A stretch of DNA of 64,000 bases, taken from NCBI RefSeq assembly GCF_000092845.1, contig NC_014150.1:1760919-1824918 (forward strand). The letters run 5' to 3'. The stretch comes from Brachyspira murdochii DSM 12563 (GTDB taxonomy: Bacteria > Spirochaetota > Brachyspiria > Brachyspirales > Brachyspiraceae). The notes under the pieces are model-generated. The model did no database searches. It was not told where the DNA came from and saw nothing but the letters and a program-made list of their open reading frames with translations. This document shows, in pieces, positions 56,585 through 64,000 of the stretch. The position numbers were made by a program, and so were the translations under genes. Every line of letters begins with the position of its first letter. Position 1 is the first letter of the stretch.

Positions 56585-56604
56585 TCTAACTTCCGCATGT
56601 TAGA
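56585..56604. promoter_or_regulatory. Palindrome upstream of the efflux promoter, possible operator
   Basis: TCTAAC-TTCCGCAT-GTTAGA: perfect six-base arms with an eight-base spacer, located about 22 bases upstream of the -35 box. The position suits an activator site. No regulator gene is adjacent. Confidence 0.4.
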
Positions 56605-56965
56605 CGAATAATTATGAAAATAGTTCCCGTCATTCTTTATAATTCAATTATACAATTGTAAAAAAAACTTACAATACCTAAAAAGATAATTTTTCATAAA
56701 AATATATAAAAACATTAATAAATATATAATATGTACATATCTATAGTACAAATTATACAAACATATGTATGAATTGTTCATTTTATGTGTATTAAGCTTG
56801 ATAAATACTAATTTATTATCATTAATCATTATTTTAATGAAAATTAATAAAAAGCATTATGCCGGAAATTTTATTATTTTTTATAATTTTTTATTAAAAA
56901 AAATTATTTGAGACATTTTCTGTCACTGCATCGTATTATATTTTTGTTAGTCATTTTATAAAATT
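56605..56965. other. AT-rich gap, no gene supported
   Basis: About 360 bases between divergent units. A 61-codon minus-strand frame (56644-56829) lacks a ribosome site and has AT-run composition, so it is not accepted. A possible plus-strand promoter, TTGAGA near 56909 with TATTAT near 56935, has a spacer of about 20 bases. Confidence 0.45.
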
Positions 56966-56985
56966 AGGGGGATTATAATATATAT

Positions 56986-57243
56986 ATGAGTTTAATAATT
57001 CTTATAATTTTTTCATTAGCAGCATTATTAATTGTTTTATTTATGTTTGAAGATTTTTTAGATTTGGTTACTGATATTATCTTAATGCTTCTTACTTGTA
57101 TATTTGTATTTTTTTACAGTGTATGCTTTTTGATTGTTGATATTTTTTATGTATTTATAGCGGATTATCTTTTGGCTTTTGTTAATTTTATCTTCATAAG
57201 ACCTTTTATTTATTTTTATAAGCGTTTATTTTTAAGACAATAG
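56986..57243 (+). CDS. Small hydrophobic membrane protein, function unknown
   Basis: 85 residues, almost entirely hydrophobic: two to three membrane helices (LIILIIFSLAALLIVLFMF; ILMLLTCIFVFFYSVCFLIV; VFIADYLLAFVNFIF), ending in a basic tail YKRLFLRQ that should face the cytosol. AGGGGG lies 14 bases upstream, rather far. A terminator hairpin follows. No family recognised. Confidence 0.6.
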   Translation: MSLIILIIFSLAALLIVLFMFEDFLDLVTDIILMLLTCIFVFFYSVCFLIVDIFYVFIADYLLAFVNFIFIRPFIYFYKRLFLRQ

Positions 57244-57270
57244 TTATTTTTCTTATTTTCTCACTAATAA

Positions 57271-57306
57271 AAAGGGCAGCATTAAATTATTATGCTGTCC
57301 TTATTT
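57271..57306. terminator. Bidirectional terminator
   Basis: AAGGGCAGCAT and ATGCTGTCCTT form a strong stem with A-run on one side and T-run on the other, between two converging genes. Confidence 0.82.
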
Positions 57307-57328
57307 TTATTATTGTTTAGTAATATAA

Positions 57329-58156
57329 TCAGTCTGTAAATATTTGAACCCAATATATTCTATTATTGTATTCAAAAACACCTACGCCTATTTTTCCAAA
57401 ACTTTTATTAAGTATATTTGCTCTATGACCTTTAGAATTAAGCCAAGAGTTCATAACATCATCAGCATCTACCTGACCATTTGCTATATTCTCTCCAGCT
57501 GTTTTGTAAGTGATATTATATTCTTTTAATATAGTAGAAAATGCCGTTTTATTAGGTCTTGTATGTGAAAATAGGCTCTTTAACTCTTCTGCTCTTTTTT
57601 GTGCTGCCTCACTTAATTTACTGTCAAGCACCAATGAAACAGTTACATTATTCTCTTTTCTCGCTTCATTGCATAATTCAGTTACTCTTTCTCTCTCTTT
57701 TTGTATATTTAATTCTCTTTTTATTATGTCCCCATTTCTTGAAGATGCATAGAGCATAACCCAATATTTTTTGCCTCCTTTTTCATAAACTCCTGCAGCA
57801 GCATGTGTAAATGTTTTATTTAATACCAAATTTTTTTGGCTTTTCATTATCTGATTAAATATTTCTTCTGCAGTCATATCAGCAATAATAGAGCCTTCGG
57901 AGTATGATGCAAATTGTATATTATTTTCTTGTAAAGCTGTTGATTTTCTTATACCTTCTGCTATTTCTTTAGCTCTTTGGTTTGCAGCATTTTGTAATTG
58001 TGTTTCTGTTTTGTATTCATTAAGAGATGATTTTTTTCTTTCGCTGTTTATTAATTGAAGTAATTGAGATGCTTCATCATTGTTCTGTGAAAAAGATGTT
58101 TGAGCATAAATAATAAAACTAAATAACACTAAAGATAATATTTTTAATAATTTCAT
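57329..58156 (-). CDS. Secreted tandem CAP-domain protein
   Basis: 275 residues from ATG 58156, with GGGAGG ten bases before it. Signal peptide LLKILSLVLFSFIIYAQTSFSQ. Two CAP (SCP/PR1) domains follow. The first (LLQLINSERKKSSLNEYKTETQLQNAANQRAKEI ... THAAAGVYEKGGKKYWVML) is degenerate and lacks the metal-binding His/Glu set. The second is canonical, with FSHTRPN, AGENIANG and SWLNSKGHRANILNKSFGKIGVG, ending YWVQIFTD. Bacterial CAP proteins are secreted and of mostly unknown function (sterol or lipid binding and proteolysis have been suggested elsewhere). Monocistronic. Confidence 0.88.
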   Translation of the reverse strand: MKLLKILSLVLFSFIIYAQTSFSQNNDEASQLLQLINSERKKSSLNEYKTETQLQNAANQRAKEIAEGIRKSTALQENNIQFASYSEGSIIADMTAEEIFNQIMKSQKNLVLNKTFTHAAAGVYEKGGKKYWVMLYASSRNGDIIKRELNIQKERERVTELCNEARKENNVTVSLVLDSKLSEAAQKRAEELKSLFSHTRPNKTAFSTILKEYNITYKTAGENIANGQVDADDVMNSWLNSKGHRANILNKSFGKIGVGVFEYNNRIYWVQIFTD

Positions 58157-58361
58157 TTTTTTGATACCTCCCAACACTTTATTTACAAAATTTTTTTTTC
58201 AATATATAATCTGTAAAATAAAAAAACTATTTATATATGTTTATGTAAAAATAATGATGAATTAATTAAAAAGCGTTAAACTGTAATTTGCTTTTTAGTC
58301 ATTAATCATAATTTAAGTTTATCGCTGTTAATATTAAGGATAATAAAAAAAGGATAATAAG

Positions 58362-59921
58362 ATGAAATATACAATAGCCTTAACAGGTGCTACGGGAAAT
58401 ATGGGTCTTGAAACATTAAGACAATTAATGGAGATAGAAGATATTAAATTAGTAAAGGTGCTTGTAAGAAAAGAAAGCAAAAAAGCGGCTGATAAGTTTA
58501 AAAGGCAGTACGGAAAGAGAGTTGAAATTATTATAGGATATTTATATGAGAGAGATGACTGCGTAAAATTATTAAAAGACTGCGATTATATACTTAATCT
58601 TGCGGCAGTTATACCTCCTAATTCTGATAAATACCCAAAACTTGCACATCTGACTAATTTTGTAGGTGTTAAACATATTGTAGATATATTAGAAGAAATG
58701 CCTAAAGATAAACGTCCAAAACTTGTACATATATCAACAGTGGCTCTTTACGGCAACAGAAATGAAAAACACCCTTGGGGGAGAGTTGGGGATCCTTTAT
58801 TAATAAGTCCTTATGATGCATATTCTTTTTCAAAATTAAAAGGCGAAAGATATGTTCTTGATTCATCATTAGAAAACAGGGCTGTAATAAGACAAACTGC
58901 TATGCTTCATAATAGAATGCTTACTGACAATATGAGCGACGGGCTTATGTTTCATACTTGTTATAATGCTCCTCTTGAGTGGGCTACTGCAAGAGACAGC
59001 GGTCTTTTGATGAAGAGAATTATTGAAGAGGATATTAAAGGAAAATTAGACGATTATTTTTGGAAAGGCTGTTTTAATTTGGGAAGCAAGGCAGAAAATA
59101 GGCTAGTTGGATACGATACTTTTAATGACGGCTTCAAACTCATCGGAGGCTCTACAAAAAAATATATGAAGCCTAATTGGAATGCTACAAGAAATTTTCA
59201 TGGACTTTGGTATTATGACGGATACAAATTAGAAGAATTATTTTCTTATCAGAAAGAGTCAGTTACTGATTACTGGAATGAAATAGGAAAAACTCATTGG
59301 TATTATGCTTTCGGTAAACTTGTGCCTCCTTCTATAATATCGTTTTTTGCTATACAGAGACTTTTATCTCACCCTAATTCACCTACATATTGGAGAAAAA
59401 ACGGAGAGAAAGGAAAAGTTATAGCAACATTTGGAAGCGAAGAGGCTTTTGATAGCTTACCTAAAAAATGGGAAGATTTTAATCTGCTTTTTGAAAATAA
59501 AGATTCCAAAGGCAATTATATAGACTATAAGGCTTTGCTTGATATAAAAAATGCTGAGCTTCTTAATCATGGCTATGATGAAAATAAAAAAGACAGTGAA
59601 ATAGATTTGGAAGATTTGAAAAAAGCTGCAGAGTTCAGAGGCGGAAAACTTTTAAGCACTAGTATGATTAAAGGAGATTTGCATACAAAATTAAGATGGG
59701 CTTGTGCTGAAGGACATGAATTTGAGGCTTCTCCATTTACTGTTATAAAAGCAGGTCATTGGTGTATGGAATGTATGCCGGATTATACTTGGAACTTTGA
59801 TATTTTAGCGAAAAAAAATCCTTTCTTTGCTCAGGTTTGGTATGATTCTCATGATAAAGATGAAAATATACTTTATTATTTTGATGAAGATTTTAATGCT
59901 CATTACAAAAAAATTGATTAA
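58362..59921 (+). CDS. NAD-dependent epimerase/dehydratase fused to a zinc ribbon
   Basis: 519 residues. The N-terminal 300 are an extended SDR: ALTGATGNMGLETLRQL (nucleotide loop), ILNLAAVIPP, HISTVALYG and the catalytic YxxxK in PYDAYSFSKLKGERY. The C-terminal 100 residues contain a zinc ribbon/treble clef of the type found in nucleic-acid-binding proteins: FRGGKLLS, then LRWACAEGHEFEASPFTVIKAG in two blocks, then HWCMECMP (Cys-x3-His ... Cys-x2-Cys). The fusion is unusual. It is followed after 27 bases by an EFR1-type flavodoxin/ferredoxin gene, so the two may share a redox pathway. The substrate is unknown. Confidence 0.85.
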   Translation: MKYTIALTGATGNMGLETLRQLMEIEDIKLVKVLVRKESKKAADKFKRQYGKRVEIIIGYLYERDDCVKLLKDCDYILNLAAVIPPNSDKYPKLAHLTNFVGVKHIVDILEEMPKDKRPKLVHISTVALYGNRNEKHPWGRVGDPLLISPYDAYSFSKLKGERYVLDSSLENRAVIRQTAMLHNRMLTDNMSDGLMFHTCYNAPLEWATARDSGLLMKRIIEEDIKGKLDDYFWKGCFNLGSKAENRLVGYDTFNDGFKLIGGSTKKYMKPNWNATRNFHGLWYYDGYKLEELFSYQKESVTDYWNEIGKTHWYYAFGKLVPPSIISFFAIQRLLSHPNSPTYWRKNGEKGKVIATFGSEEAFDSLPKKWEDFNLLFENKDSKGNYIDYKALLDIKNAELLNHGYDENKKDSEIDLEDLKKAAEFRGGKLLSTSMIKGDLHTKLRWACAEGHEFEASPFTVIKAGHWCMECMPDYTWNFDILAKKNPFFAQVWYDSHDKDENILYYFDEDFNAHYKKID

Positions 59922-59948
59922 TTATAATAATTTATAAAGGTAATAAAT

Positions 59949-60896
59949 ATGTCTGAAAATAAAAAGGCTGTAATATATTGTTTTTCTGGTACTGGTAATA
60001 CTGAAAAGGTTGCAAGAGAGTATAAAAAAATATTTGAAGAAAACGGCGTTGAAACTTTGCTTTATAGTGTAAGCGATAATTTTGATAATATGCCTAATAT
60101 AAAAGATTATGATTATGTTGGTATTGCTTATCCTATACATGGATTTAATGCTCCTTATCCTATTTTTGATTTGATAAAACTCTTTCCTAAATTTGAAAAT
60201 GAGAAGAAAAAAATATTTATTATAAAAACTTCAGGAGAGCCTCTCACTATTAATAATATATCTTCAGAGCCTTTGATGGCAAGACTTAAAAATAAAGGCT
60301 ATATTCTTACTAATGAATATCATTATGTAATGCCTTATAATATTATGTTTAGGCATACTGATGAGTTTGCTGCTAAGATGTGGAAGACTGCTAAGGCTTT
60401 ATGTGTTATAGAGGCTAATGAGGTTTTGGACGGCAGAGAAAGTTTTTTAAAGAAATTTCCTTTCGGCAGATTTATAGCATTTTTATTTAGAATAGAACAC
60501 CCTGCTATGAAAGTTAATGGGCATTTATTTAAAGTTAAAAAGATTTGCACTCATTGTAATTTATGCGTTAAGAAATGCCCTGTTCATAATATTTATAATG
60601 ATGAAAAAGGCGATATTAAGTTTAAAAATAAATGCGTAATGTGTACAAGCTGTTCATTTAGATGTCCTGTTGATGCTATAACTATAGGCATACTTAATGG
60701 CTGGAGAGTTAATGGAGTTTATAAATTTGAAAATCCTCCTGTAGGTATAAAAACTAAACATGACAATTACTGCAAAAAGGCTTATGAGCGATATTTTGCC
60801 GATGCTGATAAAAAAATACAGGATTATGCTATTAATTCTAAAGTAGAATATAAACAAAAATCATACTACAAAAATATAGAAAATTATACATCATAA
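59949..60896 (+). CDS. EFR1-family flavodoxin/ferredoxin protein
   Basis: 315 residues. The N-terminal flavodoxin-like domain has the FMN phosphate loop FSGTGNTEKVA. The C-terminal part has two [4Fe-4S] motifs, CTHCNLCVKKCP and CVMCTSCSFRCP. It should carry electrons between FMN and Fe-S clusters in the cytosol of an anaerobe. It lies 27 bases after the SDR/zinc-ribbon gene on the same strand, with AAAGG before the ATG. The electron donor and acceptor are unknown. Confidence 0.9.
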   Translation: MSENKKAVIYCFSGTGNTEKVAREYKKIFEENGVETLLYSVSDNFDNMPNIKDYDYVGIAYPIHGFNAPYPIFDLIKLFPKFENEKKKIFIIKTSGEPLTINNISSEPLMARLKNKGYILTNEYHYVMPYNIMFRHTDEFAAKMWKTAKALCVIEANEVLDGRESFLKKFPFGRFIAFLFRIEHPAMKVNGHLFKVKKICTHCNLCVKKCPVHNIYNDEKGDIKFKNKCVMCTSCSFRCPVDAITIGILNGWRVNGVYKFENPPVGIKTKHDNYCKKAYERYFADADKKIQDYAINSKVEYKQKSYYKNIENYTS

Positions 60897-60988
60897 TACT
60901 TATTATACAATTATTTGTTCTAACGCTTTTTTTGTATTTTCCGAGAAATAAAAATAAACAATATTAAAAAATAGTTTTGGAGCAAAAA

Positions 60989-61921
60989 ATGATTAAACAA
61001 TCTTTAGCAGTTCTATTAGTGATTTTATTGTCCTTTGCATTATCTTGTAAAAACCCTAATAATCAGAATAATTTGGAAGAGGATTATATTAATGAGATAG
61101 AAAAAGAGTATCAAAACTCATCAAGCAATGATGTAGTAGTAGAAACTAATGATTATACTGATGATTACATGAATAGTAATAATGATAATACTCAGATAAA
61201 TAATAATTCTAATAATAATTATCAGCCGAATAATAATAGTTCGGTAAAAGATACCTATTCAAGTTCTTCTTCTTCAAGCAGTTCTGTTAATGCTAAAAGA
61301 AGACCTTTAAAAGCTACTATAGATACTTTTTACAGCCCTTGGACTTCTAAAGATGACCCTCTAATTATTAGGGAAATTAGAGTTATGATTGCTAATAATG
61401 AATATACTCAGGCTTTAGATTATATTAATAAATTAGATTTTAATAATCTTCCTGCCGATGTAGATGTTGGTCAGTTGTATCAATTTAAAGGAATAGTGCA
61501 TTATTTTCTTGCTAAAGGCGGTTATAAATCAAATAATATTGTAGCGAAAAATAATATTGTTTCAGCTGATGAATGTTTTAAAAAAGTGGAAGGACTTACA
61601 AAAATAGAAAAGTTTAAACCGCTTTCATTATTATGGAATGGAATGCTCTATCAAACTTATTCTAATGATGAAGCTCAATTGCAGGAGGCTATAGCTCTAT
61701 TTGACAGAGTAATTACTGAATATCCTAGAACTAGATTTGCTAATGATGCTGTATTTTATAAGGCTGTAACTATGAAAAAATTGGGAATGCCTGAAAACGA
61801 ATATAACGATCTTTTTCTCTCTATAAAAAGAGGAGGATTTGTTGATACTTTGGTGTTCTCTCAGGTTATAAATGACTATGTTCCTGCTAATGATTTAGTA
61901 GACAAAGAGATGGTAAAATAA
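60989..61921 (+). CDS. Lipoprotein with TPR-like C-terminal half
   Basis: 310 residues from ATG 60989, set by GGAG six bases before; the frame opens at TTG 60977. Signal MIKQSLAVLLVILLSFALSC with lipobox ALSC. Residues about 20-100 are a low-complexity Asn/Ser/Asp linker. The C-terminal 200 residues are helical with repeats of the tetratricopeptide kind (EYTQALDYINKL; EAIALFDRVITEYPRTRFANDAVFYKAVTMKKLG), similar to BamD/YbgF-like periplasmic scaffolds. Exact role unknown. Confidence 0.82.
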   Translation: MIKQSLAVLLVILLSFALSCKNPNNQNNLEEDYINEIEKEYQNSSSNDVVVETNDYTDDYMNSNNDNTQINNNSNNNYQPNNNSSVKDTYSSSSSSSSSVNAKRRPLKATIDTFYSPWTSKDDPLIIREIRVMIANNEYTQALDYINKLDFNNLPADVDVGQLYQFKGIVHYFLAKGGYKSNNIVAKNNIVSADECFKKVEGLTKIEKFKPLSLLWNGMLYQTYSNDEAQLQEAIALFDRVITEYPRTRFANDAVFYKAVTMKKLGMPENEYNDLFLSIKRGGFVDTLVFSQVINDYVPANDLVDKEMVK

Positions 61922-62282
61922 TTTATATTATTAATTTTAAAAAATATTTGCTGCTGTATATTTTTGATTATTTATATATGAGTTGGCTTAAAAGTGACGT
62001 GAAAAATTATTATTGTTGATTTTTATATTTTAGAGTGATAACCTAATTATATATGGGTTATCACTTTATTATATATTTTCATCTTTAAAGAAAATTATTA
62101 AACTATTTAATACGCTGTGATTTTATTGTTATGCTATGCAAAACTTTTGGTATTATTACTTAATTTTTCCAGATTTTGAATGATATTAAAGTTAAATCTT
62201 TTTTATTGCACTTGTATGATAAGCTATATAGTTTACTTCATAAAAAAAATTGACAAACTTAAAAAAATTTACTATATAAAAA
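61922..62282. other. AT-rich gap between converging genes
   Basis: About 360 bases with no gene seen; it contains only the terminator hairpin at 62034-62070. Confidence 0.5.
62034..62070. terminator. Terminator hairpin between converging lipoprotein genes
   Basis: Perfect ten-base arms AGTGATAACC (62034-62043) and GGTTATCACT (62056-62065), followed by TTATTAT. It is about 110 bases after the TPR lipoprotein gene. Confidence 0.65.
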
Positions 62283-63521
62283 TTATTCCAGTATATATGA
62301 ATATTCATCTTTTATAAACGGTCTAATTTCATTAAAGCTTAAAGCTATTTCTGTTTCGCCTAAAACATAAGGAGTTATAGTATATATAGGCCATATAAAA
62401 TACATACCATCAGCATAGATGTAAAAAGATGTATCAGCTAAAGTTATTTCATCTAAAGGAACTAAGTAACTTTCTTCATTTCTATCTTCTATTGATAAAA
62501 GTTTTTCTATCATAATGCTTTTTAATTCAGTATCATCAAAATCTTTTATAAAATTAGTAACTTCTATTTTTTCGCCTGTTTCTAATGAATATACTAAATT
62601 ATAATTATTGTACACTCCATGTGCTCCGCCTAAATATAGTGTTGAAGTTCTTCTTATAGATATAGTTTTATCATTAAAATAAGTTATGTTGATAGATTTA
62701 CTTGATTCATAGCTGCCAACTGAATTTGTTAACCATTCATTATAGAAATCATTCATATCGTTTTCAAATAATTTTGATATGCTTCCCTTTTTATCATCAA
62801 ATTCTAAATTTTCATTTCTTTTTATATTATTTAAATTAAAATCTTCATTTATATCAAAAGAAATTTTATCATATACTTCCAATTTGTTAGCGTCATCAGG
62901 TATAAGCAAAAATATAGAATCTTTATATGAGAATGTAGATGCACTTCCGTATTCATTAGTTTCAGATACATCTGAGTACACATAGTTATATACTGCTGCT
63001 TTTAATGATGAAGTAGTATTTATTTCTTTTGATGAACTGTTTAATGATTTTGATGTCATTTTAAATGATGTGATATTTGAATATGTACTTTCTATACTGT
63101 TTCCGTTTTCAGCTTCTGCATATATTTTATTGTTAGTTATATCAAGAATACTGTTTTTATCATAGAATTGATTTATATCATTTAAATTTTTATAATTAAA
63201 AGCTGCCTTTATTTTTTTATAATTAGGTATTAATTCAGAATCGTTATTTATATAATCGGGCCATCTGTCATTTAAATATACAGAAAAGAAATCTCCTTCA
63301 TCATTTTTCATATAGTAGTAATGAGATATCCATTCTATATTTTTTGTATTGTTATTGTTTAATTCTTCGTCTTGTTTTAATTCATTTGTTTTTGTTTCAT
63401 TAGTTTGAGTTTCTATTAAGTTAGTATTTGTTTTATTATTATTAATTTGATTATTTTTATTATTATTTGAACATGATATTATTAAAAGCATAAGAGATAA
63501 TGTAAGGATATTTTTTATCAT
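62283..63521 (-). CDS. Lipoprotein with DUF3298-like domain
   Basis: About 412 residues. GAGGAA before ATG 63521 sets the start, giving MIKNILTLSLMLLIISC (lipobox IISC). An Asn/Thr/Lys-rich linker follows. The C-terminal half has the DUF3298/RsiV-like pattern: ISIRRTSTLYLGGAHGVYNNYNLVYSLETGEKIEVTNF ... LADTSFYIYADGMYFIWPIYTITPY. Such domains are found in envelope proteins, including an anti-sigma factor that binds lysozyme; the role here is unknown. Confidence 0.83.
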   Translation of the reverse strand: MIKNILTLSLMLLIISCSNNNKNNQINNNKTNTNLIETQTNETKTNELKQDEELNNNNTKNIEWISHYYYMKNDEGDFFSVYLNDRWPDYINNDSELIPNYKKIKAAFNYKNLNDINQFYDKNSILDITNNKIYAEAENGNSIESTYSNITSFKMTSKSLNSSSKEINTTSSLKAAVYNYVYSDVSETNEYGSASTFSYKDSIFLLIPDDANKLEVYDKISFDINEDFNLNNIKRNENLEFDDKKGSISKLFENDMNDFYNEWLTNSVGSYESSKSINITYFNDKTISIRRTSTLYLGGAHGVYNNYNLVYSLETGEKIEVTNFIKDFDDTELKSIMIEKLLSIEDRNEESYLVPLDEITLADTSFYIYADGMYFIWPIYTITPYVLGETEIALSFNEIRPFIKDEYSYILE

Positions 63522-63633
63522 AATAAATTGTTTCCTCAAAAATATTTAGTATAATTAGTAAACATAATATTATTTTTTTTGTTTTTTGTCAATATTGCAA
63601 GATAACAGAGGTTACTGTATAAAGAATTATTTA

Positions 63634-63660
63634 TTGACACAAAAAAAATTATAGTATAAC
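63634..63660 (+). promoter_or_regulatory. Promoter of the OppA-like gene
   Basis: TTGACA (63634-63639) and TATAAC (63655-63660), 15-base spacer, 30 bases before the start codon. Confidence 0.5.
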
Positions 63661-63689
63661 ATAGAATAAATTTATATAAGGACAAAAAT

Positions 63690-64000
63690 ATGAAAAAAAT
63701 ATTAGTAATTTTATCTGTTATACTTTTGTTTGTTTTTTCATGCTCAAAAACAGATAATAATGAAGAATCATCAATATCAATAAATTTGGGACCGGAACCA
63801 AAAACAATAGACCCAACATTAAATTCTTTAAATATGGCATCATGTTATATACATCATGCATTTGAAGGACTTACAAAAATAGATTCCAATAATAATGTAA
63901 AGCCGGGTATGGCAGAAAGTTGGAATATATCTGATGATGGATTAACTTATACTTTTAATATAAGAAGAAATGCTAAATGGTCTGACGGCAAACCAGTAAC
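63690..64000 (+). CDS. Peptide ABC transporter substrate-binding lipoprotein (OppA/DppA-like), cut by window end
   Basis: The first 103 codons only; the frame is open at the window edge. ATG 63690 follows AAGGA. Signal MKKILVILSVILLFVFSC with lipobox FSC. It then shows the family-5 binding-protein beginning: LGPEPKTIDPTLNSLN, HHAFEGLTKID, GMAESWNISDDGLTYTFNIR, AKWSDGKPV. Full-length relatives have about 530 residues. It binds oligopeptides for import; permease genes may follow outside the window. Confidence 0.92.
   Translation, partial: MKKILVILSVILLFVFSCSKTDNNEESSISINLGPEPKTIDPTLNSLNMASCYIHHAFEGLTKIDSNNNVKPGMAESWNISDDGLTYTFNIRRNAKWSDGKPV

Noticed and set aside
56644-56829. 61-codon minus-strand frame between the efflux operon and the small membrane protein
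   Set aside because: No ribosome site and only AT-run codons (Tyr/Ile/Leu/Lys/Asn).

Overview
The window is AT-rich bacterial chromosome and looks like Brachyspira, an intestinal spirochaete. The evidence is the spirochaete-type V-ATPase operon (atpE, a DUF2764 gene, atpA, B, D, I, K), many lipoproteins with loose spirochaetal lipoboxes (SVSC, SFSC, FVSC), a butyryl-CoA dehydrogenase/Etf/CoA-transferase operon that fits butyrate fermentation, very low GC, and TTGACA/TATAAT promoters. The genus is my inference from gene content; no search was run.

Layout. 1-5.3 kb: a hypothetical gene, aspartate kinase, a lipoprotein-like zinc alcohol dehydrogenase behind a 19-bp-spacer MerR-type promoter, and a soluble nucleotide-sugar 4,6-dehydratase. 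5.45-6.2 kb: a two-gene transcription unit in which both genes are out of frame at simple repeats (seven ACTCGAC heptamers; an A7 run in a lipoprotein start), which looks like a double phase switch. 6.3-11.9 kb: a GC-rich intergenic element, hpt, and the CoA-transferase/bcd/etfB/etfA operon. 12.4-20.1 kb: the V-ATPase operon, with Na+-type ligands in the c subunit. 20.3 kb: an isolated four-G-tract motif. 20.7-25.6 kb: gap, pgk, an almost pure Asp/Tyr/Phe protein, a small zinc-knuckle protein and argJ.

25.6-42.8 kb is rich in nucleic-acid defence genes: an AddB-like nuclease, McrB/McrC, lepA, a single-chain restriction-modification enzyme with nuclease, methylase and specificity parts, two orphan binding lipoproteins, and a three-gene operon of AAA ATPase, TOPRIM (DUF3226) protein and double-SWIM protein under a near-consensus promoter. 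That operon is the best candidate for an incompletely described system.

42.9-48.6 kb: yajC-secD-secF and a NitT/TauT-type ABC importer. 48.6-49.6 kb: a short predicted structured RNA with its own terminator directly ahead of a NYN-nuclease gene. This unit lies between two 28-bp direct repeats, the second of which is the promoter of tRNA-Leu(UAA). 50.2-50.7 kb: a second copy of the composite GC-rich intergenic element. 50.7-56.5 kb: a TolC-MFP-RND efflux operon. 57-64 kb: a tandem-CAP secreted protein, an SDR/zinc-ribbon fusion next to an EFR1-type ferredoxin, two further lipoproteins, and the start of an OppA-type binding protein cut by the window edge.

All domain calls were made by eye from motifs and overall resemblance. 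Alternative starts were chosen from Shine-Dalgarno placement and are stated where they differ from the longest open frame.
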